64,000 nucleotides of DNA, taken from contig CP136066.1 in assembly GCA_032622095.1 (NCBI GenBank), positions 46,780,911 through 46,844,910 on the forward strand, read 5' to 3'. Numbering within the stretch: the first letter of the stretch is position 1; every line of letters begins with the position of its first letter. The position numbers and the translations under genes are program-made. Below the pieces are notes generated by a model. The model did not search any database. It was not told the DNA's origin and was given only the letters and a program-made list of their open reading frames with translations. Origin of the DNA: Siphonodentalium dalli. Lineage: Eukaryota; Mollusca; Scaphopoda; Gadilida; Siphonodentaliidae. Shown here in pieces: positions 1-11,134 of this stretch.

Positions 1-335
1 TTGTCGAACTCTCTCCTCAGGTTTGTTATGATGCTATTTAAACATTCAGTCGTGACAAGTGGCTCAATTCTCTTTTCAAGGTCCGATTTAGTGACTAAAT
101 TATCCAGCTTGGCGTTCATTTCTGCAAGCACCTTACCAATGGAAGTGTCCGAGCTATCAGATTCAGAGGGTGCTTTCACAAATGAGATCTTCTGTTGACC
201 AGATTGTCCAATGTCTGACTGTTTGAATTTCTTTGGTGGTGCTGTTTTGCTTTTATCTTTGGTCTTATCTTTGATGGTGTTGTCGTCGCCACTGGCGCTC
301 GAAGTGGAGCTGGCTGGTGGTCGTTTACCTGGCAT
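1..335 (-). CDS. Partial ORF, retroelement ORF1-like, cut by window edge
   Basis: An open frame starts at an ATG (positions 335-333, minus) and stays open for 111 codons until it leaves the window. The N-terminal half is low-complexity, rich in Ser, Thr, Asp and Lys (starts MPGKRPPASSTSSASGDD). It is followed by a stretch with coiled-coil character (LAEMNAKLDNLVTKSDLEKR, roughly residues 76-95). This layout, a basic disordered head followed by a coiled coil, is typical of the first ORF of non-LTR retrotransposons, but no catalytic or RNA-binding motif is visible in the part present. It could also be the first coding exon of an unknown host gene. The coding frame is seen directly; the retroelement assignment is inference. 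Confidence 0.45.
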   Translation of the reverse strand, partial: MPGKRPPASSTSSASGDDNTIKDKTKDKSKTAPPKKFKQSDIGQSGQQKISFVKAPSESDSSDTSIGKVLAEMNAKLDNLVTKSDLEKRIEPLVTTECLNSIITNLRREFD

Positions 336-554
336 TGTTTACCTCGAAATTAGGAAACACGTTTTTCGGAGTGTTCTTTTATAAGTAACGAAAAGTTTGT
401 CGGCATAGAATGTCAATACTTAGATAGATGTTGTTGATTACAACTCATTTGGTGTTGATTTGAAGCAGATCTGCCAGTTATTATGGAGTTTATATCAATA
501 TAATTTCCCGCCGAAAAATACCGCTGTTGTCTAGGCCGCCATTACATCTGCTGT
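336..554. other. Short AT-rich stretch with nothing recognised
   Basis: This is the upstream flank of the edge ORF. No TATA box, splice site or repeat could be supported. Confidence 0.4.
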
Positions 555-955
555 ATACGTACACCCCTACACGCTGTGCCACGCCTCTGTGACGATGTGA
601 TCAGCCTTGTTGACATACACATGAAATAATCAAATAGACAGTGTTCCACGCAATATAAGTGCGCACACCCATCTACATGTCGCCACGTCTCTACACGGGA
701 CATACTGTGACATGTGAAAATATGCACATGAACTGTTCAAACAGACATGGACCCATGAAATATACATGTAAGTGCGTACTCGTCAATCCCATGTCGCCGC
801 GTCACTACATCTAACCAGTCGTGAGAACATGCACATGAAATTGTCAAACAGACCCCGGCAGTGTCACAACCGATATTAGAAAAAATACGTGCACCAAACC
901 GCCTGTCGCCGCGTCCCTGCATCTGATGACGATACGTGAAAACATGTAGTACATC
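555..955. repeat. Diverged tandem repeat, about 110-bp period, four units
   Basis: Four related units are marked by a shared anchor (gtcgccrcgtc-type) near 578, 682, 796 and 908, spaced 104-114 bp. Each unit also carries variants of 'gtgaaaacatgcacatgaaa' and 'acaatataagtgcgtacacc'. A lone fifth unit occurs at 7627-7735. The short ORFs here are by-products of the repeat. Confidence 0.7.
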
Positions 956-1625
956 AGCCACGTGGTAAAAATTAGCTCGCCGGTACCAACCTTGGTGGCA
1001 AATTCTCAATACATTTTTTTGAATGATTGTTGTGTTTTCTACCAGGAAATATATGATAGCAAGTCTGTATCGGTAGCTTTCATTGGGAATAGTGACTCAA
1101 AAGTTATCAACTCTCTTGGCAGTCGCTTGGGCGTTGACGTTTGGGGTAGGGTTAAGACTTGCCGTCATGAGTTCGTGATTTCGTCACGATACCTCTAGTA
1201 ATTACAATTTTGAATTGAGAACAAACCAAGCAATAAAATGGTAGTAGATAATTAGTCAGATACATACCCAGGGTAATCAGTAGTGGTCTCAAATGACGGG
1301 GGGGGGGGAACAAGCCGCTGATCGAGCAAGGTATATATCGACATAATTGGTAGCTATCTGCTGTTGCATGGCTTATTCAAATCGACTGCACCAAGCATTG
1401 CATATTTGTAACTTTCAATAAGAGTTTAATTGCGACACCAAGCAATGATTAATTAAGATACAGGTAGTTGAATATTGAGAACCAACCGCGAATACATGTA
1501 TGATGGCTTCTAAAGTGGCCGCCATAGATGTCGATAAATAGTCACTCCAATCAGTATATCATAAACGAGAATGAGACATAAATGCACACATATGCATTAT
1601 AGTTAAATGTTTTTACGTTAACAAC
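956..1625. other. Unassigned AT-rich sequence
   Basis: A 78-codon frame at 962-1198 (plus) has no recognisable motif or splice context and is not called. A run of ten G lies near 1299-1308. Nothing else was identified. Confidence 0.4.
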
Positions 1626-1680
1626 TTTGTTCCATTACAATTAAGGGGAGTATTACTCCCCTTAATTGTAATGGAACAAA
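1626..1680. repeat. Perfect 55-bp palindrome
   Basis: Two 27-bp arms (1626-1652 and 1654-1680) are exact reverse complements around a single central T at 1653. The left arm begins tttgttccattacaattaag. Such a perfect structure suggests a very young foldback or replication-slippage event. Confidence 0.9.
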
Positions 1681-1884
1681 CTGTATATACATCACTGACA
1701 TTTGTCCACTGAGACCTGTCAACTGTGATCTGAGTAGGTATCACTTGCACTTCCATTTCAGTTGTAGTTACCACACCCCCATTCAAAGGGATTTACATAT
1801 AGTGATATTGTATATTTACGAGTAATCACTATATTCATATAACTTCTTTTATGAAGATGTTCCGATAATAAACATAACGTTAAA

Positions 1885-2312
1885 GATACTCCATCCGATC
1901 AGACGCTCATAAATTACTATTTCTTTGGCTTCGGGGTAAAACATATTGATTCGAGTCGAGGAACCCACCCATCAAAGCCCATAGTGACCAGATACCTATT
2001 TTTGAAGTTTGTTATTTCAATTGTTTGTGTGTCATAAACACGGCTGGATAACTTTACAATCAAATGATAATAATAACCACTTGATTTCAGAGTTATCCTT
2101 CTCCATCCACATCTCCGTCAGTTTGATAACGTGTTTCTGGGACAAATTTCGAGAAAACAACAAACTTCAAAATGCGATATATGATCACTCTGAGCTTTGA
2201 TAGGTGGGGTCCTCGACTCGAACAAAATATCATTACCCCCTATACCCCCCCCCCCGAAGCCAAATAAGTAGTAATTAAGGAGTGTCTGATCGGATTGAGT
2301 ACCTTTAATTTT
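1885..2312. repeat. Inverted repeat, arms about 125 bp, foldback-like
   Basis: The left arm (about 1885-2008) and the right arm (about 2165-2312) are imperfect reverse complements. Shared blocks include 'atccgatcagac', 'tttggcttcgggg', 'ttcgagtcgagga' and 'ttttgaagtttg', with a loop of about 150 bp. The right arm carries a poly-C expansion (about 2250-2262). This looks like a MITE or foldback element beside the 3' end of the broken gene at 2359-7153. Confidence 0.75.
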
Positions 2313-2358
2313 TAATATGAACACATATACACTTTCATTGTACGATAGTAATTGCCTT

Positions 2359-2829
2359 TTATAAGTCGTCGATGTCAGTGTCATCGTCACCACTGTCCTC
2401 AGAAATAGATGACTCCGTGTCGCTCTGATGTGACTGGTTGTCGCAACTGTTCAGTCGGCACATCTCCGTGCATCTCATGGCGTAGTCAATACACGAACAG
2501 TCCCCCTTAACACATTTTCTGGAACAACTACATGACATTAGCTCAAGTACTTCATCGGGGGCTGGATTCCCGTCCATTCAGTCAAAAGTAAGTACTTCAC
2601 CGTCGTCAGCAGAAACCACAGTCCATCCATGACCGTTTGATGGCGATGGTAAATCTGGTTTACTCTCAAGAGAACGCCTCCAGATAGCAGCCTGATAATT
2701 AGCTCGTTTACAGTGTTTTTGTAGACAGTCTGAACATGGAGGCAACTGGTGGGACTCAACCTTCCCTTGCTTTGAACAGAACAGGTCATACCGAAGGTTG
2801 TTGACATCTCTCCTGGAAGTCTTGAACCA
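2359..2829 (-). pseudogene. Segment D of the broken gene: C-terminal CXC cysteine module
   Basis: Two in-frame ORFs are separated only by a TGA at 2578-2580, most simply a mutated Trp codon (inference). The first part holds a CxxC-type motif (PPCSDCLQKHCKRANYQAA) and ends at the stop. The second (72 codons) carries eight cysteines at residues 16, 18, 22, 27, 29, 36, 40 and 45 (SCSCSRKCVKGDCSC...). This spacing resembles tesmin/TSO1-type CXC DNA-binding repeats. The protein ends in a strongly acidic tail (EDSGDDDTDIDDL) and a normal stop at 2359-2361. Confidence 0.7.
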
Positions 2830-3540
2830 TATAGTCTGCATGTGAATAATTCCAATCGCCCGAAAAGGTCATCAGAAAGCACCCACTCAGAACCCAAATC
2901 GGCGAATGTAGCCGCGAATTCAGAATCTTCACTCATGAGTTTCCATGCTGGTAATTTTCCACGCCCGGCAAATGCACTGACCGAGTCACAACCACTATAT
3001 GCATGGAGTCCTATCAGTCCTTGGCAAACTGCTTCACCATATGTCTCCGCTATGCCATGAATGTCTATATATCTAGTTCTGCCGGCTGTGCCACACTTTT
3101 GTAACAATGGAATACGAAATTCTTGGGAAAAGCATATGCAAATTACTAAAACGTCAGTGTCTTCCGAGGAAATGACAATCGATTTGATACCATCAGACTG
3201 GGAAGCGTGCTTAGCATGAAACACAAGCCTGGTGTCTGCTTCCTCGTGAGAACATTCTAGTTCGGGAACAAGCTCTTTTCCACGAGAGCTGATCAGGAAG
3301 CACTGGGAGAGAAGAGTTACATATATAGATCGGTCACCAATGCTATATATGTACGCATCGTTGCTCCACTCGTGAACGAAGAATTTGATCAGTTCCGTCT
3401 TATTTCTGCTCCCCTGTAGAAACTTGCGCCACTGACGTACAATGTGACTACCCGATATCTCCTTGAACTGAACACCATCACCATCCGATGACCTCTTTTC
3501 GCGTTCAGCTGTTTTTATGCTCAAATCTTTATATATATAC
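2830..3540 (-). pseudogene. Segment C of the broken gene: FEN/PIN-like nuclease block
   Basis: In this frame the order of acidic motifs is CSHEEADTR (residues about 100-108), SSEDTDVLVI (128-137) and YSGCDSVSAF (185-194), followed by GRGK. FEN1/XPG and PIN-like nucleases show the same series: an E-x-x-D/E helix, a strand ending in D-x-D, and a G-C/S-D motif before a glycine-rich turn. Together with VFD in segment B this gives four metal-binding acid positions, so a metal-dependent nuclease fold is plausible. This is pattern inference; no structure comparison was run. After about residue 235 the frame diverges (near 2830) and the remaining codons are out of frame. Confidence 0.65.
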
Positions 3541-4866
3541 ATCGAATACAATGTCTATTCTTTCACTCTGACCGCCTTGTCTCAGAGCTGAAGCAAAAAC
3601 AACAGACGCAATCTCACCAAATGTTTTCTGGTCACCCTTCATCTTCTGCACCAATGCCATTCCGTCGATAATGGTAGCGCACGGCAGTGGGATTTCTTCA
3701 ACAAAATCGATTCCCTTCTGTAAAGCATTCGCAAGTGTAGCTTTATTCGTTTTTCTTGGCGTTCCGTCTGGCACAGCAAGAGCCCACGGAATGGGACCCA
3801 ATGGGTGAGATAATACAACTTTCAAATCTAACTCCTTCCTTGTTCTGCTCACGAGAATCATTTGAGTAAATAGATTACGATCACGCTTAAGAATAATCTC
3901 CTTTCCTTTAGCATATGATATTTTTTTCTTTTGTTTCATTTCCGTGAATGTCTTAAGTTTATTCTTTGAAATTGGTCCACAGAATACTTCATCGGCACCT
4001 TCCTCTAATCTCTCTTTTTTGAAATCTTCAAACTGTTTTTCACCTACGATCTGTGCCCTATCGGAATCATCAGCAACAACTTTAGGAGCTTCCCGCGCAG
4101 TCGACAAACTAGTCAATTCATGGTGCCTGTCGAACGGATTTGTCCAATTTTTGATGGTGTTAACAACCGCGGAAACAAATTGTTCGTCTTTTTTCTTTCT
4201 CGGATCGGTCAGTTCTGAGTGGGTATAACCATGTTTTTTAAGTCCGAGCATCTCACGAAATATTCGCACGAATGCACATCTGTACTCAGACGTCATGTAA
4301 TAGCGTGCAACTGCACACTCTTTTAAGCTGAACCGGCGCACTCCTGGTGTTGATTTGGTATCCTTATTTGCCGTTTCCTCGATGGTTTGGTCAACCGGTA
4401 TCCTCCCGAATGAGCTGTTGGGTCCAATTTGCACAGAAAAGCCTCCCTTTTGGAAGTTATCATAAACGTCTGGATGAGTATCAACTAACATAGACATTTC
4501 AGCATAATACACTGGTAAGTATCGTGCATAATTGACATTGTCATAGGCAAAGCACCACGGAATCATTCGTCTAACAGCTGCCATATGAAGATCCCAGTCA
4601 CCCTCTCGAGTAGCCCTTATCAATGCTAGCATTATGTCCCCGACGATGTCCAGATACGACATCCAGAATCTTGACATCACGCCATTTGACTGTCTGAGAT
4701 AAGCCATAAACTGTCCAAACATATCCAAAGTCCTTTTCACAAGCTCACTATCTAGTACACTTTGAAAACTAGCGCTGTCTGTGTCAGTGTTCATTTGCTC
4801 TAGAGTGTTCAGAACGCATTCAATCCGTGTTCCCTGTGAAGGGTGTGTTTCTGCAATCCATTCAAG
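3541..4866 (-). pseudogene. Segment B of the broken gene: middle region
   Basis: This segment continues segment A after a one-base slip. It contains a conserved-looking block 'RIPVDQTIEETANKDTK' followed by 'FSLKECAVARYYMTSEYRC', and ends with an 'IDIVFDVY' strand. In FEN/XPG nucleases a VFD strand supplies the first metal-binding acid and is followed by a Lys/Arg-rich helix; here that helix (KTAEREKR) lies just past the TA-run frameshift. The segment has no other domain I can name. Confidence 0.7.
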
Positions 4867-7153
4867 AAAACTTCTCCCAAGCAATCCGCATCAATGCCTC
4901 AAACACGTATTTGCGTGTACGAACGGCGCGATTATAATGTTTGCCACTCATCACAGATTTCAGGGATCCTTCTGCGACGATGCCAGTTTCAATACATATA
5001 TCTCGAAGACCTGCATCCTGGAATCGTTTTCCAAGTATGTTTAAAAAGTTGCAAATCGTGTGAAATGTGCCCAATCTCAAAACGATTCCCGAAAAAACAT
5101 CCTTTCTCTTCCACTTCACCTCTGCTACTTTTGCATATAATGCCTGGTCGAGCACTATAACTATACTTTTCAGTTCAAGCTTCTTCTGAATTGAAAGTGT
5201 CCTTTTGAGTATTTCTGAGCATGTCGCCATGTCTGTGGCTGGAGAAGTGATGGTAGGGAGATAACCAATTTTATCTTGCACAACACTGACACCATCGCGC
5301 ATCTTTATATTGAATCCTGTCCATCCTGGTATTGTCCGATTATGCATTCGCTGGTGAATAGTACGTGATATAACCCATAGCATCGTCTTTCTAAATGCAC
5401 GAATTGAATATATTCTGCCATCTTTCTCAACAGTTGTTAGTTTACCCGGCCCGAGTCTTTTCCCAGCATTGTATACGGACAGATCCCTTGATTGTGGCTC
5501 AATACTTCGTCTTTTATCTTTTACATAATTAGTAGACTTTTTCTCAGGCTCAGGTCCGAATGCGCGTGGCTGAATAACAATTCCATTTACCCGGTGGCTG
5601 GTCCCCCCTCCTGTGAGAGTTTCTTCCAATATATCAATATTGTCCCATGCCAGTATAGTTGGTATATTCGGAACAACCGTGTCTGGCAAGATGATGTTTC
5701 CACCCGCGGAACTCTGAAGCTTCTTTACACACAAGGAAGTATCATTTTCCTCAATTTGATCGTACGATATACCATGACCGAGTCGGTTTAATGCTCTAAT
5801 CAGTTCTGTATTTCCCGTAAGTGATTTTACTGCGATCGGTAGAATAACATGCTTAAGTGTTTTTTGCCTCCCATTGCTGACACTGTAAATGCAATCTTGG
5901 GAAAAAGAATTAGTAAGCAATTTCACCCTTTGGGAAATACTAGGAGATTTGAAGTCTGGTTGTCCAGTGAGCAGGGTGGTGAAAAGTGTCCTCAGTTGCG
6001 GTGGTGTGTGGTTCAGGTCGTGCAAAGTCTCCGGATATATTGGCCACACATTTGTTGGGCTGTTATCTTTAATTACTGCTCTGAGAACATTAGCAGCATT
6101 TTCTAACAGTGAATTCTCCGTTGGTTCGTCTCGCAAAGATTTTATTTGATCTCTTAAAAGCTGATTTTCCTTTGCTAACTGAAAAACTGTGATCGTCTCT
6201 GGCATTACAAGAAGTTTGCCTTTATCATCAGGAAATATATATAAACTGTCACCAAATTCGCACTCCAAACTTCGCCTAATGTGTTTTTTCGTTGAAGGTC
6301 GTATATCTGTTATAGAAGCCGCATGCATATGGTCGACAACAATGTCTGACAATCTAACCATTGTTTCTACTCGCGGACATGCGAATAACTCGTCACGAAC
6401 GAAGGAAAACATGCGCGAATATGCTCTCTTCTCGGCGTCATCATAATGATCAATGATCGGTTCCTGTGGTGTCTCTCCGGTCCAAGATGTCCCAACACCT
6501 TTGGTGTACTTCCCATAACAGCTTCGGTGGTACCACGCTTCGGCTGCCACGAGATCGCGTGCTACTATAGGCATGATTTTGTCGTCCATTTTTGTTATTG
6601 CTGCTTCTCTCAGTGTTCGATCCGCTCTCAAATCGACACACTGAACCAATCCTTCCCTGGTTCTTGAATTTTTCAGGTATTTCACTCCTTTGCAGATTAT
6701 ACCACTGAAAATGCACTCCATATTGTACACTCTAGCATTTGTTCCGATTTTCCGATTTGGCATGTTCCGCTTGGATACAGAGTCCATTTCAAAATGTTCA
6801 TGCTCATTTTCACGCACTCTTTTAAGCTGATCGATAGTTCGTTTGAGTGTAAACCTGGATCTGCATTGTCTATGGTAATTAACTTCAGGGACACCATCGT
6901 TTTGACACACTTTATTTATGTCCAGGACTGGCTGGTAACCCCTTATTTCAGCTGCATCTAGAAGTGACTGCCATGACCCAGTGTCTTTAGGCTTGGTCAG
7001 AGGTGAATTTAAAACTGTTCCAGGGAAATGGATCATGCACCCACCATCGATCTTCCTTATTTTTTCAGCTGTTTCACTTGAAACACGAGTATAAACCCCT
7101 TCGTCTGGTTCCCATGGGTCGGATACATCGGTATCACTATCCATCGTTGCCAA
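4867..7153 (-). pseudogene. Segment A of the broken gene: N-terminal Cys/His finger region
   Basis: This segment has 763 open codons. Two repeated Cys/His modules are visible. The first has C39, H42, C83, H94 and C97 (NYHRQCRSRFT). The second has C147, C154, C172, H209 and C212 (AWYHRSCYGKYT); the residue after C147-x2 is Ser150, where a Cys might be expected. Paired YHR-x-C motifs suggest two zinc-binding units, probably for nucleic-acid binding (inference). The middle is helix-rich with no recognised catalytic motif. The frame ends in a premature stop just after WEKFS, and the continuing sequence moves into the next frame at a short T run. Confidence 0.75.
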
Positions 7154-8390
7154 TATGGATTAATGACGTTACGGCTTTCCGTACATTTTGGAGAAAACGA
7201 AGCGCGTGATGTCTTTGAATGTGAATTCTACGCAATATTTATCTGCTCATATTGTACGTGTTTTTAAAGTATCAGGTACAGAATGTCTCTATTTATGTAC
7301 TATAATGTTGAATCATTATGTTTGTCACAAGAATCCACACACATAGAAGAAGATATTGATATATTTATCATAATTTATGATAAACAGCGGCTGTAAAATC
7401 TAATCTAATCTAAAACAATGTACGACCTTGACATTTTACCTACGGAATGGCTGTCCGTAAACAATATTTTTTCTCACAAAAGTCGCTCTTTTAGGATGAA
7501 AAGCTATCGAATTGAAATTGCTATCAGTGATATATGATGTTATTGTCACTCAATGTGCACAAATTAATCACTCACAATTTGCCACCTAATATGGTACCGA
7601 TAAATTGATTCAGCTGATGTACTAATGCACATAAAATGTTCAAATACACCCGGTATTGTCCCATACAATATAAGTACGTACACCAAACCCTGTAACTGCG
7701 TACCTACGTGTGACCCGCCGTGAACACACGTACATGGTATTGAGTTTAGTGTTTTAATTCACATTGCTATAAACCTATTTACTTTACTAAAGGTCAGTAA
7801 TAATATTGACTAGTCTACATTTAATTAACTATTTGCTTCTTCTCACCGTAAATACGCCACTACAAAATTTCCGTCCATGTGCAAAATATCGTATCAATTT
7901 TTACTGCATTTCACGTCACAAACTTAATTTAAAATACTCATTAAGTGGTTACCAAGAACAAGTATGAAATTAATAATGGCAAATTACCCGAGAGATATAT
8001 ATATATAATAAACATGTATATACCGTGTAATTTAGTAGAACACGCTATTTAATACATCATACATTGTGTCAGATTTAAAAAGTAATTATTTGTAAAATAA
8101 TTCATGTGCGATCTGATGCATGCATCTTTATTTCTTGTTGCTTGTTGTTCTCGGTATACAGTTGTACCATTGACACGTGCCAATATATATTTGGGCCGGT
8201 TTGATCCGATTCGGAGCTGGTTTAATACGATTTCATTATCCATATGACAACAACGACAAGCAATGGTAATTTCGGGCTAACATTTACTCATTTTGATAAG
8301 CCAAGAGACACATGTGAAATCTGTTGACATGGTGAAATCCAACTTTCCCAGGTTATAGTCTCCCTTTGGACGAAATGATAGTCGACTCAC
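7154..8390. other. Non-coding flank with one dispersed repeat unit
   Basis: AT-rich sequence between the broken gene and the dehydrogenase exon. It contains a single unit (7627-7735) of the ~110-bp repeat found at 555-955, including 'cccatacaatataagtacgt'. A further dehydrogenase exon was looked for here by eye and not found. Confidence 0.5.
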
Positions 8391-8477
8391 CTGAAAGCTA
8401 CCGAAGAGCTTCTTAGACGTTTGCTCATCGAAATTCCGTTCGAATATCTCTGTTTGGACAAACGCCGGACTAATACT
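8391..8477 (-). CDS. DHRS11-like: DHRS11-like exon (SISPAFVQTE segment)
   Basis: The exon is 87 nt (29 codons, phase 0). The acceptor is a T-rich tract ending ttgcag at 8478, and the donor is a full-consensus CAG|gtgagt at 8390. The translation begins SISPAFVQTEIFERNFDEQ and ends KKLFGSFQ. This is the strand and helix just after the active site of SDR enzymes, where the P-G/A-x-V-x-T motif contacts the cofactor and the following helix covers the substrate. The fit to DHRS11-like proteins is good in register and length. These NAD(P)-dependent reductases act on small alcohols, ketones or isoprenoid alcohols (family knowledge); the substrate cannot be inferred here. Confidence 0.8.
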
Positions 8478-9391
8478 CTGCAATCAGATATAGAAACATG
8501 TGATTAGCATGCGAACGTGAATCTGATTTGGTGTAAACGTAGCATAGCAACCACCAAGGGTGCTTATACCTAAGACAGGTGAATGACGTCATATATTTTT
8601 TGTTATATCCAACAGTGATTTTTCAAGATCGCGGGTATATATTTTGGAGAAATTGTCACTTGACTTCCGGTTATCAACGTGAGGAGATTGCAAAAATGCG
8701 GAATTGGAAATGAAGCATCTCGATTAAAATGAAAGTGACCACTTCACAACTTGCGGATAATTCACATCTGATTTAAGTCTATTACTTTCATTGGTTAGCT
8801 TAATGAAACCAAAAAACGGAAGAAGTCATGACGATAATCCACATAATATTTTGTCTTGTCCATTTGCATGTCGTCTCCGTCGTAACCAGCACTGCATGGT
8901 GTTACATAAATTATTCTTAGCGTTATGTCGCCGAAAAAAGGCAAATTTGAAGCATATCATGTGTCGTTGCTCCACTACGTGTCACGTACGATTCATATTA
9001 TTCTATATCGGAATAGAAACATTTGGGGATGTGATTACAAGTTCTTGAAACTTAAACGAATCTCCCCCTCTCAACATGATGCATTCTGACGGCGACTGGA
9101 TTCATATTCCGTATAATATTTATATATTAATATGTATACCATATTCTACATTGAAGACATCAGAACATTTAATTCCTATGTTATTATGTAAACCTTTATG
9201 CACCAGATCGAATTGTTGAAGTGCTAGTAAGCCAAATACACAAATATTGGGCCCTAAATGTTCTGCAACATGATATCATAAAGAGCTTACCATGTCCGTT
9301 TCCTTTCTTATATACATGTATGGCAAAACGATGTTACTTGTATTGATGCTAATATGAATCGTACTGCAGAACGACGTTACTTCTATTGTTG

Positions 9392-9535
9392 TATTGGATT
9401 GGATTGGATTGTTTATTTGCACACATTAAATACATAATACAAAAACATAATAATATATCCTGAAAATATGCACAATACAGGCCGGCTTCCTGCCGCCCCT
9501 TATACACACTAGATAATAAATAGATGGCGATCATA
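9392..9535 (-). mobile_element. Possible 3' end of a non-LTR retrotransposon
   Basis: On the minus strand the sequence runs through 'gggcggcaggaagccggcct' and then 'gcaaataaacaatccaatcc', ending in three tandem aatcc units. A short tandem tail after an AATAAA-like hexamer is characteristic of CR1/L2/Rex-type LINE 3' ends. No reverse-transcriptase coding remains, so it would be a heavily 5'-truncated copy. A gene 3' UTR is an alternative. Confidence 0.35.
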
Positions 9536-11064
9536 TTGGTGTGTGACCTTCGAGATGTTACATGAAGGTCAGCTGTATTTGAGATAATTTGTTACACTTT
9601 TGGGTTGTGTTTTTTTATCCATTTTGTTCGGGCAGCGATGATTAAATATATGTTTATACAATTTAGTGTCCATGGATTTGGGCCCATAAATGGTGAGTAA
9701 TCCAGGGCCTCACGCTTACAACAACGGCACATTCGATGATTATATAAACAAAATAACATGGCCACGACTATGTGTGGAATTAAAGTTGCACATGTTGTGC
9801 TTTGCAAGTGGACTCCATGGCGTCAGCAAATAATGAGATTCAGGGTTCTCTACAATTTTATTTATATTATTTTTATTTTTGACTGGCTAAAACTGCTCTA
9901 ACGGCAGACTGTCTGTTCATCATTAGCATAATATAAGCATCCGATGAGCAAGACAGGGTACCTTGTTTGCGGGCCCAGGACACTGTGGCATCACCCATTG
10001 CTCATTCTGAATATGGGCACCATAAAACAACGCTATACCTACATCATATATTGAATGTTGTCACTTCGAAATATCTGAGCGCAATCTCAATATATCGGTA
10101 TTTTCTTTCTGAAATGTCCACTGACTGCAATTCAATGCATGAGAATACCATACCGGTTTAACATTTGAGTTCAAACCAGGCATAATCGAAAAAACAAATT
10201 CCCTCAACCTGACTCGACTCGGCGTCGATTAGACTAATGCACGTGAATGACAAACAAATCGCATATATGCATGCATGTTCTCTTGACATGGGATTCACCA
10301 TGTATATGCTGGAATTATATTCGAGTTCCATGTGTCCACCAACTAATGTTCAAATGACGTTGTTTCTGGTGTTCATGCATTAACACAATTGATCGGACAG
10401 GCTTTATTCATTTCGGAATCCGTGAGAGAAGACATGTTTATGACTGGTCTAAAATGTCCTGATAGCAGTCGGTTTTACAATCGCGTTTAACTACTTACCT
10501 GTTATATGTCAATGGTGTGCCCATGTAATTTACATACATATATTACATACAAGTGTGTATCCTTCTTCATGCTCATAACCACAAGCTAGAACAATCATTA
10601 GCTTCAAGGGCCAAATCTCTCGTTTTGTAAAAATCGAGGAAACTATGTGAAGAGATGTTCAACAAAGGATTAGTCTGGATCTCTCCGGCCAAAGCAGGTA
10701 TCACCAGCTTCATTTTATATAGAATCTCAACAGTTACTAAGAGAAAACAACAACAACAACGGATTTTAATTCATTTGAGACATTGACTAGACTATATCAG
10801 TTTGACAATCGACTTTAACTACTCATTAGGTTCATGGCTAAATCCCACGTTTTGTGTAAATCAAGGAAAATAGTGTAAGTGATAACTCTGTATCTATAAT
10901 ATGTTAATTTCTGTTCCTTTAAGTACAAAGAACTGCTTACTTAAGTTAAAATCGCTAAACAACAATACAGTTGCCAAATAGCTTACAATTCTGTCTCTTG
11001 AGATGAAGCTTTATTGTTGTCATACTATTGAGTTAGATTTTTAATGTCACGATTTGCCATTATA

Positions 11065-11134
11065 TACCGATATATTACCGATATATTATCGATATATTAC
11101 CGATATATTACCGATATATTACCGATATATTACA
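11065..11134. repeat. 11-bp tandem repeat (ACCGATATATT)n
   Basis: About six head-to-tail copies of accgatatatt, one with atcg in place of accg. It is a simple minisatellite in the dehydrogenase intron. Confidence 0.9.

Larger units (their letters stand above)
2359..7153 (-). pseudogene. Broken multi-domain gene: Cys/His fingers + FEN/PIN-like nuclease + CXC module
   Basis: Overlapping minus-strand frames read as one protein of roughly 1,600 codons, starting at the ATG at 7153. The order is Cys/His finger-like motifs, a long helical middle, a nuclease-like block with FEN/PIN-type acidic motifs, and a C-terminal eight-cysteine CXC module with an acidic tail. The reading frame is broken four times: an extra base in a T run near 4867-4870, a 2-bp excess in a TA run near 3529-3540, a one-base shift near 2816-2834, and an in-frame TGA at 2578-2580. 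Sequence similarity continues across every break, so these are lesions and not introns. The composition resembles large uncharacterised proteins seen in many copies in marine invertebrate genomes (general recollection, not a search). The inference is a decayed copy of a dispersed, possibly mobile gene. No terminal repeats or target duplications were identified. Confidence 0.8.
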
